A DNA stretch of 64,000 nucleotides from an uncultured Alphaproteobacteria bacterium (GTDB taxonomy: Bacteria > Pseudomonadota > Alphaproteobacteria > HIMB59): positions 144,626-208,625 of the forward strand of contig CACMUL010000002.1 in assembly GCA_902616855.1 (NCBI GenBank), given 5' to 3'. The notes beneath the pieces were generated by a model, which ran no database searches, was not told the DNA's origin, and saw nothing but the letters and a program-made list of their open reading frames with translations. Position numbers and translations under genes: made by a program. Below are positions 1-9,354 of this stretch, in pieces. Every line of letters starts with the position of its first letter. Position 1 is the stretch's first letter.

Positions 1-3000
1 ATAAGTTCCGCTAACAGTTGTGCCTGCGGTAGTTCCAGAAGCACCGTAAGTAGTATTATTGCTTACAGCTGTGGAAGAGCCTGCCGAGCTATGTTGAATT
101 GCTGAAACTCTCAAAGAAGCACTAGCGTCAGCATCAGAGTCCTTGTTTGAACTTGAGGTTGTATCTATTACATCGCCGGTATATTCGCCGGTGATGTCTA
201 CAAAACTATATGGACTTGAAAGTGAAAAAGATTGGATTCCGTTACTTGATGCTCGAGCTAAAAATGCTTTGGATCCATCATTATTAAATATAATATCAGT
301 TGGGTTATCTGCATAGCTACTCACATCAAATGCACCATTAAATGTTGCTGTAGATAAGTTAAAACCGGTACTAAGATCGTATTCTAAAATATCTTCATTT
401 TGCTGACCTGTGATAAACAATTTTGTGCCTGTTGCGTTAAATGAAATTCCCCTTGGTGTAGCTTCTTTTGCACTAAAATCTAAACTTCTACTTGTGTATG
501 AAATTGTTGAGGAATCAAAAGCAGTTGATAGAGAATATTCATAAACAGTATCATTAATATCTCCCAGTAAAAACATTTTAGTTCCATCAGTATTAAAAGT
601 AAAACCTCTAGGGTTGCCGTCTTGACCGCTAATTACAGTTGAAGTAGGTGTTGGTAATGAGGAAATATCATAGGCTGTAGATAAAGCAAATTCATGAATC
701 TTTTTATTACTTCCTGAGCCATTGCTTATATACAGCTTCGTACCATCATTATTAAATCTTATACCACGTGGATTACCTGCGTGAGAAGAAATGTCTGTTG
801 TACTACTTTGAGAAGCAGTATTTATATCAAAAGCAGTTGTTAAAGTATGTACAGAGATATCTGGTGAATTGCTATGATGAAGAACAAACATTTTGGTCCC
901 ATCATGATTAAATGCTACAGAACGAGTTGTATCTGTAGTTGCATATGGAGAACCAGTATCAAGAGATGCGGGTGTTACAGTATTATCATTACTGCTATTG
1001 ATAACAGTCAAAGTTCCATCTTCATTAATGGTTCCTGTATCATTTTGTGCAACAGGAGTATCGTTCACTCCCGTTACAGTTATTGTTAAAGTTGCGGTAG
1101 CTGTAAGTGAGCCATCAGTGGCTTCATATGTAAATTCATCGGTTTCTATATCACCTGCGTCTAAAGCATCAGCTGCTGTTTGATCAGCTGTGTATATATA
1201 AGATCCGTCAGCACCAATTTTTAAAGTACCGTAAGTTCCGGTAACTGTTGTAAAATTACTTAAATGTGTACTGCTTGATGTAACAGAAGTGTATCCGCTA
1301 TCAGTGCTATGTTTGATTTTCGACACACTTAAAGTTGCTGAGTCATCCGCATCTGTATCGTCATTTAATACATCATCTTGTGCTCCAGTTTTTGTCACTG
1401 AAGCGTCCTCGTTAACGGCATCAGTGTCATCGGTAGCAACAACCGGGTCGTTTATACCTGTGACAGTAATTGTTATATTTGCAGTATCTGATCCGGTATT
1501 ACCATCAGAAACTTCATAGACAAAAACATCTGTAACTACATCACCTGCATCCAAGTCGTCGGCCAAACTTTGGTCTGCTGTATATATATAAGATCCGTCA
1601 GCACCAATTTTTAAAGTACCGTAAGTTCCGGTAACTGTTGTAAAATTACTTAAATGTGTACTGCTTGATGTAACGTTAGAGAAATCTCCTCCGTTCTTTT
1701 TTATTTTTGAAACACTAAGAGTATCTCCTTCAGGATCAGTATCATTTATAAGAACATCTCCTGTGACGCCAGTCGTTCCATCAGTAACAGTCACTGAGTC
1801 ATCTTCATCTACTGCATTGGTGTTATCGGTTGCACTTGGGTTCTCATTGTCTTTACCAATAAGTGTAATCGTCAGAGTTGCGGTATCTGTTGCGTCGTGT
1901 TCATCTGATAAAGTATAAGTAAAGGTGTCAGTTAGGTTAGAGCTACTGGCACTAAATCCTGATATGCTGTCCCTAGCAACATATTTATATGAACCGTCTG
2001 ATCCAATGGTAAGAGTACCATAAGTTCCTGTTACTGAAGTGCCATTGCTGTCATAGGAGGTATTATTAGTAACAGATGAAGATGAACCACCACTAGGTTG
2101 AATTGCTGAAATTCTTAATGTAGGAGATGCGTCAGGGTCACTGTCAACATGAGAGCTTGAACTGGTATTAATTATGTCACCTGAATGTTCTCCTGTTGCA
2201 TTAAATGTGCTACCAGAGTCATTGGTTTCGTTGGCATTTGCCCCATTTGTAACTGTCAATGTTTCACCCTCATCAATCACACCCACATCATTCTGGGCAC
2301 TCGGTGTATCGTTCACACCGGTTACTGTAATTGTTAATGTTGCAGTGTCAGTGTCTGTACCATCCGACAATGTGTAAGTAAAGACATCATCTATGCTGTC
2401 TCCAACGTCTAAAGCATCAGCTGCTGTTTGATCAGCTATGTATTTATAAGAGCCATCTGCACCAATTGTCAAAGTACCGTAGGTACCAACTATTTGTGTA
2501 CCGCTACTTTCATAAGTCGAGCTTGAAGAAACAGATCCAGAGTTACCATTTGTATGCGCTATATTTGATACACTTAGGCTCGCGCTATCATCTGGATCAG
2601 AGTCATCGTTCATTACATCGTCTTGCGAAGCTGTTTTTATAACAGTAGCATCTTCCGCAACTGTATCTGTATCATTAACAGCAACAGGGGCATCATTAAT
2701 ACCTGTAACTGTAATAGTTAAGTTGGCAGTGTCTGTGAGTGCACCATCTGAAATAGTATAAACGAAAACATCTGTTACTTGATCACCCGCGTCCAGGTCA
2801 TCTGCTGCATCTTGATCAGCGACGTAAGTATAAGAACCGTCAGCTCCAATAGTTAAAGTTCCGTATGTTCCAGTGACTGATGTGCCACTACTATTATATG
2901 TACTTCCTGCGGAAACATTTGAGTCAGTGCCACTGTTATGGTTAATTTTTGTTACAGTAATTGTATCTCCATCAGGGTCACTGTCATCGTTAAGCACATC

Positions 3001-4398
3001 ATTCTGAGATCCTGTTTTGGTAACCGTAGCGTCCTCATTAACGCTGTCAGTATCATTTACTGCATCAGGTGCTTGATTTCCTGTTCTAGTAAATACTCTT
3101 ATGATGTCACCATGCTGTGCACCATTATTAAATCCCACATAAAGTGTATTTGAGTCAGTATCGACACCAAACCAGTCACTTTTATGGCCTGAAGGTTTAC
3201 TAGAATCTGTAACACTTGTGCTCCAAGTCCACTTTAATTTCTCTGTACTCCAAGCATTTTGGCCGCCATTACCGTGTTGGCTTATTGTGTGATAAGTCGC
3301 TCCACTTTTATCAACTCCCGAATATGCAATGATATTATTCATGTTGAACCAAACACCTAGTATTTCATTTTCAAAAGTAACTGACCTCACAGTATTTCTT
3401 CCTGAGTTTTCTGTAGCATAAACATAATATGAATTCATATTGATTGATGAGGCATCAACAGTAGTGGTGCCTGATGTTATGTCAGGGCCTGACGTTTGGA
3501 CACCACTATTATTTTCCTCAAATCCATTAGATGTACTTGTGGTCTTGTAAAAAGTAAATGAGCCTGAGTTTATATTTTCTCTCTCTAGGGCAATAACAAA
3601 GGGTTTGTTGCCATCAGTGTGATTAGAAGCAGATGCTGCGTGTCCACCATCATTCGTACCCGCTCTTAAATTAGTTCCCGTATTTTCTACAAAACCATCT
3701 AATGATGAAATTCCATTTTGAAGAAGAGAGTGTTTGTAATCAACAACACTAATTCCATTAGTTTCAACGATACCGTATTTTTTTTCTAAGTTCCAATCAC
3801 CACCCTTACCTGTAATATCATCAGAGGCCGCGATATCTGCTTGAGTGATATTTCCAATTTGTTGAATAAGTAACTTTCCCTGATCACCTTGAGCCAAGTT
3901 ACAACCATAGAATAATAAGTCACCGTCTTGAGTTAACGAGTTACCAATTGATTGAAGTGTAGTGCTAAAAGAATTAATCGTTTCCGAATTTAATATTGAA
4001 TTTCCAAGTACTACCTGACCAGTACTTGCGTGTCCTATTATATGTACTGCACCTATGTCACTTTGATCTTGCAAAATACTCTGCATTTTTGCAAAACCGT
4101 TTTCGTTGGAGTCAATTAAATAGATAGATTTTGTGTCATCGATAGAGTTAATGATTGTTTGATAATCATCAACGCCCTTGTCTATGAAAACAATTTCTTT
4201 TCTCGAGTCATTATTATTGTGTGTAATCGCTTTTAAATTTGTTGAAAGGTCAGTTTCATTGAGAGAGTTGTTTTGAATTTGGTCTTCGACAGCTTCAATG
4301 GCTTCACTAGCAGCATAAACAGCAGCACCATCGAACATGATTCTCGGTTCCAGCATTTGAATGCTAAAATGTGGATAAGTTTTCTGTTTATCAGCCAC
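1..4398 (-). CDS. giant LEPR-FDGA / DUF4347 / VCBS-repeat surface adhesin, 3' part outside the window
   Basis: This is a continuous open frame of 1466 codons that runs off the left edge. The start is a GTG at 4398-4396; an in-frame TAA lies directly before it and a GAGGAG Shine-Dalgarno lies upstream, so the 5' end is well fixed. Residues 16-25 carry LEPRIMFDGA, the N-terminal signature of large cadherin/RTX-like exported proteins. Residues about 65-205 match DUF4347, including GHAS (His123) and FYGCNLA (Cys166), a caspase-like His/Cys pair. Residues about 235-435 I do not recognise. From about residue 436 on there are VCBS repeats ending in GTYGTL(T/K)IGADGSY and DTATLTITVTGVND blocks, with a five-repeat propeller-like segment inside the last one. 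The family is exported by type I secretion and works as an adhesin or matrix protein; the divergent TolC-like gene is the likely exporter subunit. The function is inferred from domains. Confidence 0.88.
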   Translation of the reverse strand, partial: MADKQKTYPHFSIQMLEPRIMFDGAAVYAASEAIEAVEDQIQNNSLNETDLSTNLKAITHNNNDSRKEIVFIDKGVDDYQTIINSIDDTKSIYLIDSNENGFAKMQSILQDQSDIGAVHIIGHASTGQVVLGNSILNSETINSFSTTLQSIGNSLTQDGDLLFYGCNLAQGDQGKLLIQQIGNITQADIAASDDITGKGGDWNLEKKYGIVETNGISVVDYKHSLLQNGISSLDGFVENTGTNLRAGTNDGGHAASASNHTDGNKPFVIALERENINSGSFTFYKTTSTSNGFEENNSGVQTSGPDITSGTTTVDASSINMNSYYVYATENSGRNTVRSVTFENEILGVWFNMNNIIAYSGVDKSGATYHTISQHGNGGQNAWSTEKLKWTWSTSVTDSSKPSGHKSDWFGVDTDSNTLYVGFNNGAQHGDIIRVFTRTGNQAPDAVNDTDSVNEDATVTKTGSQNDVLNDDSDPDGDTITVTKINHNSGTDSNVSAGSTYNSSGTSVTGTYGTLTIGADGSYTYVADQDAADDLDAGDQVTDVFVYTISDGALTDTANLTITVTGINDAPVAVNDTDTVAEDATVIKTASQDDVMNDDSDPDDSASLSVSNIAHTNGNSGSVSSSSTYESSGTQIVGTYGTLTIGADGSYKYIADQTAADALDVGDSIDDVFTYTLSDGTDTDTATLTITVTGVNDTPSAQNDVGVIDEGETLTVTNGANANETNDSGSTFNATGEHSGDIINTSSSSHVDSDPDASPTLRISAIQPSGGSSSSVTNNTSYDSNGTSVTGTYGTLTIGSDGSYKYVARDSISGFSASSSNLTDTFTYTLSDEHDATDTATLTITLIGKDNENPSATDNTNAVDEDDSVTVTDGTTGVTGDVLINDTDPEGDTLSVSKIKKNGGDFSNVTSSSTHLSNFTTVTGTYGTLKIGADGSYIYTADQSLADDLDAGDVVTDVFVYEVSDGNTGSDTANITITVTGINDPVVATDDTDAVNEDASVTKTGAQDDVLNDDTDADDSATLSVSKIKHSTDSGYTSVTSSSTHLSNFTTVTGTYGTLKIGADGSYIYTADQTAADALDAGDIETDEFTYEATDGSLTATATLTITVTGVNDTPVAQNDTGTINEDGTLTVINSSNDNTVTPASLDTGSPYATTDTTRSVAFNHDGTKMFVLHHSNSPDISVHTLTTAFDINTASQSSTTDISSHAGNPRGIRFNNDGTKLYISNGSGSNKKIHEFALSTAYDISSLPTPTSTVISGQDGNPRGFTFNTDGTKMFLLGDINDTVYEYSLSTAFDSSTISYTSRSLDFSAKEATPRGISFNATGTKLFITGQQNEDILEYDLSTGFNLSTATFNGAFDVSSYADNPTDIIFNNDGSKAFLARASSNGIQSFSLSSPYSFVDITGEYTGDVIDTTSSSNKDSDADASASLRVSAIQHSSAGSSTAVSNNTTYGASGTTAGTTVSGTY
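205..985 (-). repeat. five beta-propeller-like repeats inserted in a VCBS unit
   Basis: The minus-strand frame encodes five repeats of about 52 residues with the pattern PRGIxFNxDGTKLFI, a short variable stretch, IxEYxLSTAFDIST. Such FNxDGTK(L/M)(F/Y) repeats are typical of blades of NHL/YVTN-like beta-propellers. The segment begins after a VCBS opening (TINEDGTLTVINSS) and the VCBS sequence resumes (GEYTGDVIDTTSS) after the fifth repeat, so the module sits inside a VCBS repeat. Whether the blades close as a five-bladed ring or pair with something else cannot be seen. Confidence 0.65.
1000..3090 (-). repeat. array of VCBS-type protein repeats within the adhesin
   Basis: On the minus strand the frame encodes five successive complete repeats of about 105-155 residues. 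Each opens with a PxAxNDTxxVxEDATVTKTG-like linker, continues with VLNDDxDPDG, then GTYGTLTIGADGSY, Y(V/T)ADQ and ends with DTATLTITVTGVND. The opening linkers fall near 3070, 2690, 2300, 1840 and 1440, and a sixth repeat opens near 1050. The repeats are beta-sandwich modules typical of RTX-like adhesins and probably act as a stalk. Spacing is a multiple of three, so recombination between units keeps the frame. Confidence 0.8.
1193..1674. repeat. pair of 92-bp exact direct repeats (1193-1284 and 1583-1674)
   Basis: The 92 bases at 1193-1284 and 1583-1674 are identical, 390 bp (130 codons) apart, and lie in the same position of two neighbouring VCBS repeats. Other VCBS units in the gene have diverged far more at the DNA level. 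The identity points to recent duplication or gene conversion, and recombination between the copies would delete or add exactly one repeat in frame. Confidence 0.9.
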
Positions 4399-4547
4399 TT
4401 ATTTACTCTCCTCTTATCTCTCCAGCCCAGAAATATACAATAAATTCAATGGATTTTCATTTAATTTGTAAAAATATATAAGAATTTCATAGTTGTTTTT
4501 TATCCACAATTATGAGATTTTATGCTGTTATTTTTGACGGGGAAAGA
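4399..4547. promoter_or_regulatory. divergent promoter region flanked by two perfect DnaA-box 9-mers
   Basis: This gap separates the adhesin (leftward) from the TolC-like gene (rightward) and must hold both promoters. A consensus DnaA box TTATCCACA lies at 4500-4508, and its reverse complement TGTGGATAA lies at 4370-4378 just inside the adhesin gene. I could not fix individual -35/-10 boxes in this AT-rich DNA. The boxes could let DnaA tune the locus, or be chance. Confidence 0.4.
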
Positions 4548-6959
4548 ATGGCTAATTATAAGGTTTTTGTTGTATTTATTGCTACAATTTTCATTTGGGG
4601 GTGTTCAAAGACACCCATGCCAATTGTAAAAGAAGAAGTCCAGCTTTCATCCCAAAAAGATTTAGAGTATCTCAAACAAACATCTGAAGGTGCTCCTTTA
4701 GAGATTGATCTTTACCAGGCTATTGCGATCGCAATCAAAAATAACCGCGATTTACGATTGAATCTAATGGACTCCGCATTAAGTCAAGGCCAAATAGATG
4801 TGGTCAAGTTTGATATGTTGCCGAAACTATCAATCAACGCAGGTTATAAAGTTTTAGAAAAACATCCCGCTTCAACGAGTGTTAATATGACTGCTGAAAA
4901 AGACAGCGATGGAAACGATATTACTGGTACAGAAAATACAGCTGCAGAGGCTATTGCCGATAGCCCTACATACACTCTCTCACAACAAACACCCTCAAAT
5001 TCATATGACATAGGTTTCACTTGGAATGCACTAGACTTTGGTTTGTCTTATGTCAGAGCAGGTCAGCAAGCTAACAAATATTTAATTTCAAAAGAGTTAG
5101 AACGTAAGGCTATTCATAATTTAACAAAAGAAGTTATTTATGCCTATTGGAAGACACTTTCTGCAGACGAACTATTAAGTCAAATAAATCCTTTAATGGA
5201 TAGGGTTAATGCAGCTTTAGATGATTATGAATACATTGAAGAGCTTTTAATTAGTTCGCCTATGGATGCTTTATTGTACCAAAAAGAATTACTGGATGTT
5301 TTACAAATTTTAAATACACAGCGTCGAGCTTTAATGGACTCTCGCGCACAGTTATCTAAATTAATGGGACTATTACCAAATCAAGAATATACTTTAATCA
5401 AAACAGAACAGCCTCTAACGGAGTTAAATATGTCTCTAGAAGAGCAAGAAGAGGCAGCATTATTTTCAAGACCAGAACTTTTAGAGGTTAGATACCAAGA
5501 AAAAGTTACAGCTCAAGAGGCAAAAGCTTCCATGCTCTCATTGTTTCCATCACTTCAATTTAATGCCACATGGACTTATGACTCTAATAAGTATTTGTTA
5601 AACAAAGATAATGTGGAGTACGGTGCTGTTTTTGGCGCTAATTTATTGAATATTTTTCAAGCAAGTAACATCAATGACATTAATCAAATTAATGAAAAAC
5701 TCATCGAAGAGCAAAGATTAGCTGTTTCAATGGCTGTTTTATCTCAAGTCCATATTGCTAATATCAACTATGCACAAAGTTTAAGAGAATACAGTAACGC
5801 TAAACACTACCTTAATGTTGCTAAGAGAATTAATGATTTAATTTCAAATGCTCAAAAAATATCTCGTTTTGGAGAATTAGAAATGATAAGAGAAGAAGCA
5901 AGCCTGCTTGTTTCGCAATTGAGAAATGACATTGCATATGCTGAATTACAATATAGCCTGGGAACGTTGTATTCATCTGTGGGAATGAACTTTACCCCAG
6001 AAAATTTATCTCAAATCAGCGATAATGAATTAGCATTTGCTCTTAAAGAAAATTTAAATCGTTGGACAAAAAAATATAATTCGTTTGTAACTATACCATT
6101 GAATGAGCAAAACCCTGTCCTTGTTCAATCAGCAAAAATAGTCGAAGAGAATGTGAATTTATCAAATTATGATTTCGTGGATTTTATATTTCAATTTGAT
6201 GAGAAAACATTTTACTTAGAGGGTAGTGGCAAAACTAGATACAGCGTAAAGATGGCTAATGGGGATGCCTTACCATCATGGCTCGTATTCCTTCCTTCAC
6301 AATATACTTTTGTTGCTAATCCGCCATTTGCTATGGGATCATTAGATTTAATAGTTGAAGCAAGTAACGATATCACAAATATTTCTGATACATTTACACT
6401 TAGTTGGAATACAAATAATTTGCGCCCTAAAAACACTCCTGAGGAAAAAATTAATGAAGACCTATTAGATGAACTAAACGAGATACTTGAAGCAAAACTT
6501 AAAAGTATCATTATCTTTGATGAGGAAGTAAATGAGGAACAGCTTGACTCTTTAATAGCAGCACTCAATTTTAAAGAGCAACAAAATGTAGAGGAAACAT
6601 CTGACATAATCTTCGACTCAAGTTTCAAAATAAAATCTAAGCCCAAGCCCAGTAAAAATGTTTTAATTGCCGCTCTTAATGACAGTCTCGGGAGTCAAAT
6701 AGAGTCAATGACTTCTTATGATCCCAATCAATCAGCGTTTATTCAAATTGGTGCTTTTAAGAAAGAAAAAGTCTCAAAAATTGTTGCTGATGATGTAGCA
6801 AAAAAAATAGGCACGCGTGTAGAGGTTAGACCAACATTAGTTTCAGATCCAGTAATGTACAGAATTTTAGTAGGACCAGAACATAAAGATCAAATTGTAA
6901 ATGTAATTGCCGATATCATGGAACTGGGAATATCGGATTATTTTTTAACCCAAGGATAA
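4548..6959 (+). CDS. TolC-family outer-membrane lipoprotein with CADG and C-terminal SPOR domains
   Basis: The gene encodes about 803 residues. I place the start at the ATG at 4548 (MANYKVFVV) because it gives a clean lipoprotein signal with lipobox IWGC (Cys19) and has a GGGGAAAG ribosome site; an in-frame ATG 36 bp upstream (4512) is less likely. Residues about 50-480 form the helical outer-membrane efflux region (paired OEP repeats with long coiled helices). Residues about 540-620 look like a dystroglycan/cadherin-like CADG domain (LPSWLVFLPSQYTF, then FTLSW). An acidic linker follows, and the last 75 residues are a SPOR-type domain (AFIQIGAFKKEK onward; RILVGP). TolC proteins form the outer-membrane channel of type I secretion; SPOR domains bind denuded peptidoglycan. 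Its place beside the giant adhesin suggests it exports and perhaps anchors that protein. The fusion is unusual. Confidence 0.85.
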   Translation: MANYKVFVVFIATIFIWGCSKTPMPIVKEEVQLSSQKDLEYLKQTSEGAPLEIDLYQAIAIAIKNNRDLRLNLMDSALSQGQIDVVKFDMLPKLSINAGYKVLEKHPASTSVNMTAEKDSDGNDITGTENTAAEAIADSPTYTLSQQTPSNSYDIGFTWNALDFGLSYVRAGQQANKYLISKELERKAIHNLTKEVIYAYWKTLSADELLSQINPLMDRVNAALDDYEYIEELLISSPMDALLYQKELLDVLQILNTQRRALMDSRAQLSKLMGLLPNQEYTLIKTEQPLTELNMSLEEQEEAALFSRPELLEVRYQEKVTAQEAKASMLSLFPSLQFNATWTYDSNKYLLNKDNVEYGAVFGANLLNIFQASNINDINQINEKLIEEQRLAVSMAVLSQVHIANINYAQSLREYSNAKHYLNVAKRINDLISNAQKISRFGELEMIREEASLLVSQLRNDIAYAELQYSLGTLYSSVGMNFTPENLSQISDNELAFALKENLNRWTKKYNSFVTIPLNEQNPVLVQSAKIVEENVNLSNYDFVDFIFQFDEKTFYLEGSGKTRYSVKMANGDALPSWLVFLPSQYTFVANPPFAMGSLDLIVEASNDITNISDTFTLSWNTNNLRPKNTPEEKINEDLLDELNEILEAKLKSIIIFDEEVNEEQLDSLIAALNFKEQQNVEETSDIIFDSSFKIKSKPKPSKNVLIAALNDSLGSQIESMTSYDPNQSAFIQIGAFKKEKVSKIVADDVAKKIGTRVEVRPTLVSDPVMYRILVGPEHKDQIVNVIADIMELGISDYFLTQG

Positions 6960-7001
6960 ATTAGCAAAATGAATGAGTCTAAAGCGAAGTAAATTTTGGA
7001 C

Positions 7002-8195
7002 CTAGAATTTAAGTTTATTTTTTTTTAGCCTTAATGCATTGAGTTTTATAAAACCCTCTGCGTCACGTTGATCATAATTTGAAGTCTCAAAAGTTGCTAG
7101 GTCTTCATCATATAAGCTATTAGGTGACTGTCTTCCAATAACAATCACATTGCCTTTATATAGAGCCAACCTTACTTCACCGTTTACTCTTTTCTGCGTG
7201 GCATCAATTGCTTTTTGCATCATTACTCTTTCTGGTGCGAACCAATATCCATTATAAACCAATCTCGCATACTTAGGCATAAGTTCATCTTTTGTGAAAA
7301 CCTCTTCTCTGTCCAAAGTAATGCTTTCCATAGCACGGTGGGCTTTAAGAAGAATTGTCCCGCCTGGTGTTTCATATACTCCTCGAGATTTAATTCCCAC
7401 GTATCTATTTTCTACAATATCTATTCTTCCAATTCCGTTTACTGCTCCTAGTTTATTTAACTTTTCTAATAGATTGAATGGTGAGAGTTTTTTTCCGTTA
7501 ATAGCAATAGGATCACCATTTTTAAATTGAATAGTTATCAATGTCTCTTTGTTCGGTGCTGACAGAGGACTTTTTGAAATACCAAAAACATTTTCAGGTG
7601 GTCTTTTCCAAGGGTCTTCAAGAATTTTTCCTTCAGCAGATCGATGAAGAACATTTGCATCTACACTGTACGGAGACTCTTTCTTATTATGTTTCATGAT
7701 AGGAATTTTGTTATTAGCTGCAAATTCCAACAGTTTTGTTCTAGATGATAAATCCCACTCTCTCCAGGGTGCAATTACTTTTATTTTAGGATCTAAGGCA
7801 TAGTAAGAAAATTCAAATCTTACCTGATCATTTCCTTTACCTGTTGCTCCATGAGACACTGCGTTAGCTTTTTCTTTTTTTGCAATTTCAATTTGTCTCT
7901 TAGCAATTAATGGTCGAGCAATTGATGTGCCTAGAAGATACTCACCCTCATAAATTGTATTACAACGAAACATTGGAAAAACATAGTCTCTAACAAATTC
8001 TTCTTTTAAATTTTCAATGTATATTTTCTTAGCGCCAAGTTTTTTTGCTTTGATTTTCGCTTCAGTTAACTCTGCGCCTTGACCAAGATCAGCTGCATAG
8101 GCGATGACATCTGCGTTATATTCAGTTTGCAGCCATTTCAGTATGACGCTTGTGTCTAATCCGCCTGAGTAGGCTAAAACAATTTTATTTTTCAT
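7002..8195 (-). CDS. argG: argininosuccinate synthase
   Basis: The 397-residue protein has the normal family length. It opens with [19 protein letters not shown], whose AYSGGLDTS is the ATP-pyrophosphatase P-loop of argininosuccinate synthases, and it carries the family blocks [13 protein letters not shown] and [15 protein letters not shown]. It joins citrulline and aspartate with ATP to make argininosuccinate, the penultimate step of arginine biosynthesis, in the cytoplasm. It is transcribed behind the IalB-like gene (4-bp gap) and is convergent with the TolC-like gene 42 bp away. No argH is present in the window. Confidence 0.97.
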   Translation of the reverse strand: MKNKIVLAYSGGLDTSVILKWLQTEYNADVIAYAADLGQGAELTEAKIKAKKLGAKKIYIENLKEEFVRDYVFPMFRCNTIYEGEYLLGTSIARPLIAKRQIEIAKKEKANAVSHGATGKGNDQVRFEFSYYALDPKIKVIAPWREWDLSSRTKLLEFAANNKIPIMKHNKKESPYSVDANVLHRSAEGKILEDPWKRPPENVFGISKSPLSAPNKETLITIQFKNGDPIAINGKKLSPFNLLEKLNKLGAVNGIGRIDIVENRYVGIKSRGVYETPGGTILLKAHRAMESITLDREEVFTKDELMPKYARLVYNGYWFAPERVMMQKAIDATQKRVNGEVRLALYKGNVIVIGRQSPNSLYDEDLATFETSNYDQRDAEGFIKLNALRLKKNKLKF

Positions 8196-8199
8196 TTTC

Positions 8200-8676
8200 T
8201 TAGCAGTCTTGTTGAAGAGAATTATATGCGTTAGTAAAACCTATTAACGTATAAGCATCTGTTGTTTCTGTACCTCTTTTTGAATATCCAACAACTGTCA
8301 TTTTTTTACCAGCTTTTAAAGCTTTAATGATGACAGTATCATCTGCCATCGACCAAGCAGAGTCATCTTCTCCAAAAAATTGATAATTTTTTGAGTCAAT
8401 AGTAACTTTAACATATTTTTGTGAGTCATATGGATAGCCAGCGTCTATTCTTACGTATTCAGCTGCTCCTTCTTTGAATACATAAAAAATTACTGCTCCT
8501 CTGTTTGTGTAATCACCTTTTTCTGAAGTCGGTACTTGAAAAATTGAACATGTTTTGTTGTTTATTTTTTTAAAGGACCACTTGCCGTGCTCGAAATCAA
8601 TAGAGTGACTAGCAAACAAATTACTCATTAGAAAACATAAGAACAAAACTAGATATGATAATTTTTGTTTAAACAT
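8200..8676 (-). CDS. periplasmic protein of the invasion-associated locus B (IalB) family
   Basis: The 158-residue protein has a signal peptide ([18 protein letters not shown]). The mature part follows the IalB pattern: [15 protein letters not shown] near the start, a conserved SAWSMADD, then [30 protein letters not shown] and a terminal Cys that probably pairs with the first Cys. IalB-like proteins are common in alphaproteobacteria; the founding Bartonella member was linked to erythrocyte invasion, but most homologues are in free-living bacteria and have no settled role. It sits directly upstream of argG and diverges from the sigma-factor gene. Confidence 0.8.
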   Translation of the reverse strand: MFKQKLSYLVLFLCFLMSNLFASHSIDFEHGKWSFKKINNKTCSIFQVPTSEKGDYTNRGAVIFYVFKEGAAEYVRIDAGYPYDSQKYVKVTIDSKNYQFFGEDDSAWSMADDTVIIKALKAGKKMTVVGYSKRGTETTDAYTLIGFTNAYNSLQQDC

Positions 8677-8755
8677 GCTGATTTGATGTCAGAGAATATA
8701 CCAATTAAGATTGATTTTTAAAATAATAAATGGAATGATGTATATGGAGAGATTA

Positions 8756-9352
8756 ATGGTTAAAGTTAAAAATCCCTTTGTGGAGGCATTACAGAATATT
8801 GCTGAAAGGCAGGATATTGGGAGTTTTAAAAAAATTTTTGATTATTTTGGTCCAAGGCTGAAGTCTTTTTTAATGAAGTCAGGTGCAGATGATGCTGTCG
8901 CAGAGGAAATAATTCAAGAAACCATGACAATTATCTGGACCAAAGCTGATTATTATGACCCATCTGTGGCTTCACCAAGTACCTGGATTTATACTATTGC
9001 TCGGAATAAGAAAATTGACATTTTAAGAAAAACTAGAAAAGCGGTTTTGGAGGACATTGAGACTGCAATTTTGCCTCCCGTTGAATCCAAAGCAGATGAG
9101 AATATCGAACATGATCAAAAATTTGAAATGGTAGCACAATATTTAGATGATCTTCCAAAAGATCAACTAGATCTGCTAAAAATGAATTTCTTCGAGGAAA
9201 AATCACATGGTGAAATCGCTGAGATTACCAAAATCCCATTAGGCACTGTAAAATCAAGAATTCGTCTAGCATTAGAGAAGATCCGCGGCAAATTGGAACA
9301 AGACGGAAGTATGGTTAATCTAAATAATGATGGCGGTAGTATGGTTAATTAA
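8756..9352 (+). CDS. rpoE: ECF RNA polymerase sigma factor, RpoE/ChrR type
   Basis: This is a group of sigma-70 regions 2 and 4 without region 3. Region 2 includes EEIIQETMTIIWTKADYYDP and STWIYTIARNKKIDILRK; region 4 includes HGEIAEITKIPLGTVKSRI, the helix-turn-helix for the -35 element. I prefer the ATG at 8756 (MVKVKNPF, about 198 residues), which has GGAGAG just upstream, over an in-frame ATG at 8711. The next gene, 2 bp downstream, encodes a ChrR-like protein, so this is the sigma factor of a singlet-oxygen/oxidative-stress regulon of the Rhodobacter RpoE type. The C-terminus contains a short duplicated tail (GSMVN twice). Confidence 0.92.
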   Translation: MVKVKNPFVEALQNIAERQDIGSFKKIFDYFGPRLKSFLMKSGADDAVAEEIIQETMTIIWTKADYYDPSVASPSTWIYTIARNKKIDILRKTRKAVLEDIETAILPPVESKADENIEHDQKFEMVAQYLDDLPKDQLDLLKMNFFEEKSHGEIAEITKIPLGTVKSRIRLALEKIRGKLEQDGSMVNLNNDGGSMVN

Positions 9353-9354
9353 AA

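Noticed and set aside
874..3153. Several plus-strand ORFs of 60-76 codons opposite the adhesin
   Set aside because: They lie wholly inside the minus-strand repeat gene, have repetitive low-complexity translations and no ribosome sites.
6212..6646. 144-codon minus-strand ORF
   Set aside because: It is antisense to the CADG/linker part of the TolC-like gene, whose own frame carries recognisable domains.
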